Part shown: piece after piece, positions 5,576 to 8,163 of the stretch
How positions within the stretch are numbered: position 1 is the first letter of the stretch
How the letters are laid out: each line of letters opens with the position of its first letter
Source of the DNA: Desulfobacteraceae bacterium UBA5852
GTDB taxonomy: Bacteria > Desulfobacterota > Desulfobacteria > Desulfobacterales > UBA5852
Assembly: GCA_002432195.1 (NCBI GenBank)
Contig: DJGG01000161.1
Coordinates: 23,982 to 32,144, forward strand
Length of the DNA stretch: 8,163 nucleotides
Reading direction: 5' to 3'
Notes under the pieces: generated by a model
Database searches by the model: none
What the model saw: only the letters and a program-made list of their open reading frames with translations
Told to the model about the DNA's origin: nothing
Translations under genes and position numbers: made by a program

Positions 5576-7891
5576 TCAGCCGCCCGCCCTCACGCCCTCC
5601 CCCGGGCCTGAACGCCGGAGTGCGCGCAGCAGGGCGGGATGGGTGCAGACCTCGTAATACTTCAGCGCGGTCGGCCCCCGGGGGGCCAGGTCGCGCAACC
5701 CCAGCCACTGGATGGGGGCCTCACGGATCAGCAGCTGCTGGAACATGCCGGACATGGTGGGCACGGTGCCGGCGTGGAGCAGCACCTTCTCGCCGCCCTC
5801 GCCGGGCATCTGCACCTTGAAGGTGCGCAGCTGGATCTCCTTGCGCAGCTTCTGAAAGGCGGCGTCGCTCAACTCGATGCCGTTGACGTTGTAGCGCACC
5901 CACTCCTCGGAGACCATGCGCCGGTCGTCGTCGACCACGCGGTAGACGTAGACATTGAAGGGCGGCGGCGCGCCGAAGTGTTCCCGCAAGGGCCGGAAGC
6001 AGCCCGACAGGCGGTCGGCCAGGTTGATGGCCGGGGAAATCATGATGCGCTGCTCCTCGTCGAAGAAGAAGGTCGGGGCCGTGCCCGTGTAGCTGATGCC
6101 GATGCCCAGCTCCAGATGCGGCAGTTGGTTGCGCTGGTTCTTGATGTTGTAACGGCGGACGACCAGGAGAATGTCCATGGCCAGTCCGCAGGCCCGGGCC
6201 ACGCTGTACCAGTTTTCCGGCTTCTCTTCGTACTCGAAGATGGACAGGATGATCGCGTCGCCTTCGATGAAGACTTTGAAGGCCCCATAGCGGGAGAGAA
6301 TCTCGGTGATCGGGTCGAAAAGGTTGAGGCTGAAGTTGGTGGCCGCGTTGAGCCCCTTGGATTTCATCTGGCTGACGATGCCGGTGGAGCCGCGCACGTC
6401 GGCCTTGACCACGGCATGGCTGATGATGGGGCGCTCGTCGGGCGGGTCTTCGTAAGGCAGCAGAAATTCATAGAGGGTGTTGTTGGCCCGCGAGAGCGTC
6501 AGGAGCTTTTCGTCGGACGCGAAATTGATGTACTGGATGGCCTGCTGCACGGCCTCGAAGTTGGTGCGGTCCCGGTAGTAGCGGGAGAAGGACTTGAGGA
6601 AGTCGATGAGGCGGGCCTGCTTGGCGCTTTTGGCGCACCACCGCACCCGGGCGGCGCTGCGCCGCAGGGGCGGCAAGGGGTAAACCTCGCCGGTGGTGCG
6701 GCGGATCCGCTTGAGTTTGGTGCGGACGGCCTTGCGGGATTTGCGGTCCACCAGGAACTGCAGCACCTCGTGCGGGGTGAGGGGCGGGCAGTAGGGGTCG
6801 TAGACGGCTTTCAGCTCGTGCATGGCCACCACGGTCGGCAGGAGCCGGTTCTGGTGGAAGATCTTGAGTAGGCTGCCCAGCAGGCGGCTCTGGGCCCGCT
6901 GCAGGTTGCGGAACTGCTGCAACCGCTCGCGGGTGTCCCCGGACTTCTTGGCCTTCCGCAGAACCTGTTCGGTCCGGAAGATGTTGAAGAGCACATCCAT
7001 GTTGGGGGTGTGCCGGAGCCAGCGCTCGGGTCGGGGCGGTCGGGCGGGAGCGGGTCGTCCCCCCCGGTCGCCTTCCCCCGTGGGGGTCGCCTCCGCCGCG
7101 GATGGGGCGGCCAAGCCCGGGGTCGGCGTTTCCAGAGCGGCGAAGAAAGGCCGCAGGGTCGTCAGGATGGTTTCGTAGCGGTTGACGTCCTCCTGGCGGC
7201 TGCCCAGCAGAACGTATTCTTCCAGCATGAACTGGTCCTGATCCGGGTTCTCGGCCTGCAGCAGGGGGTTGCCGAAGAAATCGTCGGGCAGCACGGGATC
7301 GTGGCCGAAATGGAGCGCAAACAGTTCGTTGGCCCCGTCTTTCGCCAGGGTGTCGCCGAGGTAGCGCAGCAGCCTGCGGTTGACCGCGCGCACGATTTCT
7401 TCCCGCCGGCGGGTCAGATTCTGGAGATGCTCCTGCAATTCCACGGCGTTGTCGTGGTGGTAGGCCATCTCCTCGTTCCAGATGCGGCCGTTGATGTGTT
7501 GAATGCAGGCCTTGTAGCGATCCAGCACCGTCTCGCGGAAGACCGCGACCAGGGCGGCCTCGGCCAGGAAAATCACCTGGATTTCGTTGTCCCGGCGGGC
7601 GCGCTTGACGGCCGCGGTGAGCATGTCGCGGCAAAGCCCCCGGAATTCGCTTTCGCCGCTGGTCCAGCTGAAATCCCCGCTGAACTCGGGGAGGTCGGTG
7701 GTGCCGGCCTCGCGGGCGATCAGCTGGATGACGATCTTGCGCGCGGCCTTGAGGAAGCCAGGGCTCACATGCACATCGTAGCGCAGGTTGTCCACGCCGA
7801 ACGCCAGACGGTCGACACCGAAACGGTGGTCGTATTCCCCCAGATGGACGTCTTCCAGCCCCGGGTGGTTGGGAGGTGCGAGTGCGCGCAT
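5576..7891 (-). CDS. Class III nucleotide cyclase-like domain protein with large uncharacterised N-terminal region
   Basis: Soluble protein of 771 residues (numbered from the ATG at 7891) with no membrane segment or signal peptide. Residues about 19-249 are helical, charged and unrecognised. About 254-291 is a Pro/Ala/Gly-rich linker, and 292-459 is strongly basic (RKSRKAVRTKLKRIRR near 383-398). A class III adenylate/guanylate cyclase-like domain lies at about 491-640: ADVRGST with metal ligand Asp498, FIEGDA with the second Asp545, and INLADR with Asn623 and Arg627 as the usual Asn-x3-Arg pair. The substrate-selecting lysine position (four before Asp545) is Phe541, and the partner position (seven before Asn623) is Ile616, so ATP or GTP preference cannot be predicted and activity is uncertain. 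Residues 640-771 are an unassigned tail. It is the first gene of the efflux operon. A TTG at 7954 would add 21 Pro/Arg-rich residues, but it has no ribosome binding site; AGAGG sits just before the ATG. Confidence 0.8.
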   Translation of the reverse strand: MRALAPPNHPGLEDVHLGEYDHRFGVDRLAFGVDNLRYDVHVSPGFLKAARKIVIQLIAREAGTTDLPEFSGDFSWTSGESEFRGLCRDMLTAAVKRARRDNEIQVIFLAEAALVAVFRETVLDRYKACIQHINGRIWNEEMAYHHDNAVELQEHLQNLTRRREEIVRAVNRRLLRYLGDTLAKDGANELFALHFGHDPVLPDDFFGNPLLQAENPDQDQFMLEEYVLLGSRQEDVNRYETILTTLRPFFAALETPTPGLAAPSAAEATPTGEGDRGGRPAPARPPRPERWLRHTPNMDVLFNIFRTEQVLRKAKKSGDTRERLQQFRNLQRAQSRLLGSLLKIFHQNRLLPTVVAMHELKAVYDPYCPPLTPHEVLQFLVDRKSRKAVRTKLKRIRRTTGEVYPLPPLRRSAARVRWCAKSAKQARLIDFLKSFSRYYRDRTNFEAVQQAIQYINFASDEKLLTLSRANNTLYEFLLPYEDPPDERPIISHAVVKADVRGSTGIVSQMKSKGLNAATNFSLNLFDPITEILSRYGAFKVFIEGDAIILSIFEYEEKPENWYSVARACGLAMDILLVVRRYNIKNQRNQLPHLELGIGISYTGTAPTFFFDEEQRIMISPAINLADRLSGCFRPLREHFGAPPPFNVYVYRVVDDDRRMVSEEWVRYNVNGIELSDAAFQKLRKEIQLRTFKVQMPGEGGEKVLLHAGTVPTMSGMFQQLLIREAPIQWLGLRDLAPRGPTALKYYEVCTHPALLRALRRSGPGEGVRAGG

Positions 7892-7948
7892 GGCCTCTGG
7901 TCGTGAGCCCCGGGGATCCGGCCTGCCGGGGGTGCAAGGGGTTTGTGC

Positions 7949-7958
7949 TGACAAGTCA
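7949..7958. repeat. Short inverted repeat TGACAAGTCA, possible secondary operator
   Basis: TGAC and GTCA arms flank a 2-bp centre, just downstream of the predicted transcription start (about 7970). Its centre lies 42 bp, close to four helical turns, from the centre of the TGACA/TGTCA repeat at 7987-8004, and both share TGAC/GTCA half-sites. Regulator binding is inferred. Confidence 0.3.
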
Positions 7959-7976
7959 AGTTATTTCAGAGGGTTT

Positions 7977-8005
7977 ACTTTACCGGTGACACCCGCGGCT
8001 GTCAA
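7977..8005 (-). promoter_or_regulatory. Sigma70-like promoter for the cyclase-adaptor-pump operon
   Basis: On the minus strand there is a perfect -35 box TTGACA (8005-8000), a 17-bp spacer and a -10 box TAAAGT (7982-7977, four of six consensus bases), inside the most AT-rich patch at this end of the window. Transcription would start near 7970, about 80 nt before the ATG at 7891. The boxes are seen directly; function is inferred. Confidence 0.6.
7987..8004. promoter_or_regulatory. Operator-like 18-bp inverted repeat over the -35 region
   Basis: The plus strand reads TGACACCCGCGGCTGTCA. The arms TGACA and TGTCA pair perfectly and the core CCGCGG is itself palindromic, giving 16 of 18 symmetric positions. 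It covers most of the -35 box and the adjacent spacer, where a dimeric repressor would block polymerase. No regulator gene is visible in the window, so the binding protein is unknown. Confidence 0.45.
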
Positions 8006-8163
8006 TGATATTCAAAATCGGACCCTCTGCCGCGCTCCCGGCCCGGCGGCATGTTGCCCGTCGGGCCGCGCTGCGCCAAACCCCCTTCGTGACCCGCCGT
8101 ACGGTCGCCCCCGCGGGGCGCCCTGCCGCGCCGGTCGCAGGAAGCTCCGCTCCATGCCCCCTG
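8006..8163. other. Upstream region without a recognisable gene
   Basis: All three minus-strand frames stay open for much of this stretch, but the translations are low-complexity Arg/Gly/Ala-rich with no known motif, as expected of GC-rich noncoding DNA. A gene entering from beyond the right edge cannot be excluded; one minus-strand frame runs to a TGA at 8004-8002. The only clear structure is the hairpin at 8040-8067. Confidence 0.4.
8040..8067. repeat. GC-rich hairpin upstream of the efflux operon
   Basis: GGCCCGGCGG (8040-8049) pairs with CCGTCGGGCC (8058-8067) in ten positions, one of them G-T, around an 8-nt loop. No T-run follows on either strand, so it is not a standard intrinsic terminator. 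It might end an upstream transcript or be a dispersed GC-rich repeat. Confidence 0.4.

Noticed and set aside
4123..5820. 565-residue plus-strand open frame
   Set aside because: Antisense to three minus-strand genes, low-complexity Gly/Ala/Arg-rich, and without recognisable domains; long antisense frames are expected at this GC content.
5639..6871. 410-residue plus-strand open frame with HxH-like patches
   Set aside because: It is a shadow of the cyclase-like gene; the apparent motifs come from reverse-complement codons and no coherent fold or signal is visible.
7892..7954. TTG start at 7954 for the cyclase-like gene
   Set aside because: The extra 21 residues are Pro/Arg-rich with no recognisable motif, no ribosome binding site precedes the TTG, and an ATG is available at 7891.
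1..8163. CRISPR array, tRNA, rRNA, transposase or phage genes
   Set aside because: I saw no regularly spaced repeats, no tRNA or rRNA sequence signatures and no mobile-element proteins on either strand.

Overview
The window is a GC-rich stretch (about two thirds G+C by eye) from what is most likely a proteobacterium. The best clue is a monofunctional peptidoglycan glycosyltransferase of the MtgA type (motifs SEDQRF, STLSQQVAKNLYLWPGR, EFGDGIYGIEAA) next to an HAE1/AcrB-type RND efflux pump. A gammaproteobacterium is my best guess, but the sequence does not fix the taxon. All five supported genes lie on the minus strand, so the window reads right to left. The long plus-strand open frames are antisense shadows of the high-GC genes.

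Region by region in the direction of transcription: positions 8163-7892 hold no convincing gene. They contain a GC-rich hairpin, a sigma70-like promoter (TTGACA-17-TAAAGT) and an 18-bp near-palindrome over the -35 element that looks like an operator. Next is a large soluble protein of about 771 residues with a class III nucleotide-cyclase-like domain near its C-terminus (7891-5576). After 52 bp come a periplasmic membrane fusion protein (5523-4489) and, after a 103-bp spacer with strong GC hairpins, a complete 1085-residue RND permease (4385-1128). These three genes probably form one operon. No TolC-type outer membrane channel is present in the window.

A 196-bp spacer (1127-932) carries a second good sigma70-like promoter (TTGACA-17-TATCCT) and a structured leader. 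It drives a second unit: a small exported or membrane-anchored protein of 109 residues (931-602), overlapping by four bases (GTGA) with mtgA (605 to the window edge, C-terminus cut off).

Functionally, the first unit would make an inner-membrane pump and its adaptor together with a cytoplasmic nucleotide-cyclase-like protein that might sense or signal. The second unit concerns the cell envelope (peptidoglycan strand synthesis plus a small envelope protein). The least ordinary item is the cyclase-like protein: it keeps the metal-binding aspartates and the Asn/Arg pair of class III cyclases, but its substrate-selecting positions are atypical, and its large N-terminal part belongs to no family I recognise.
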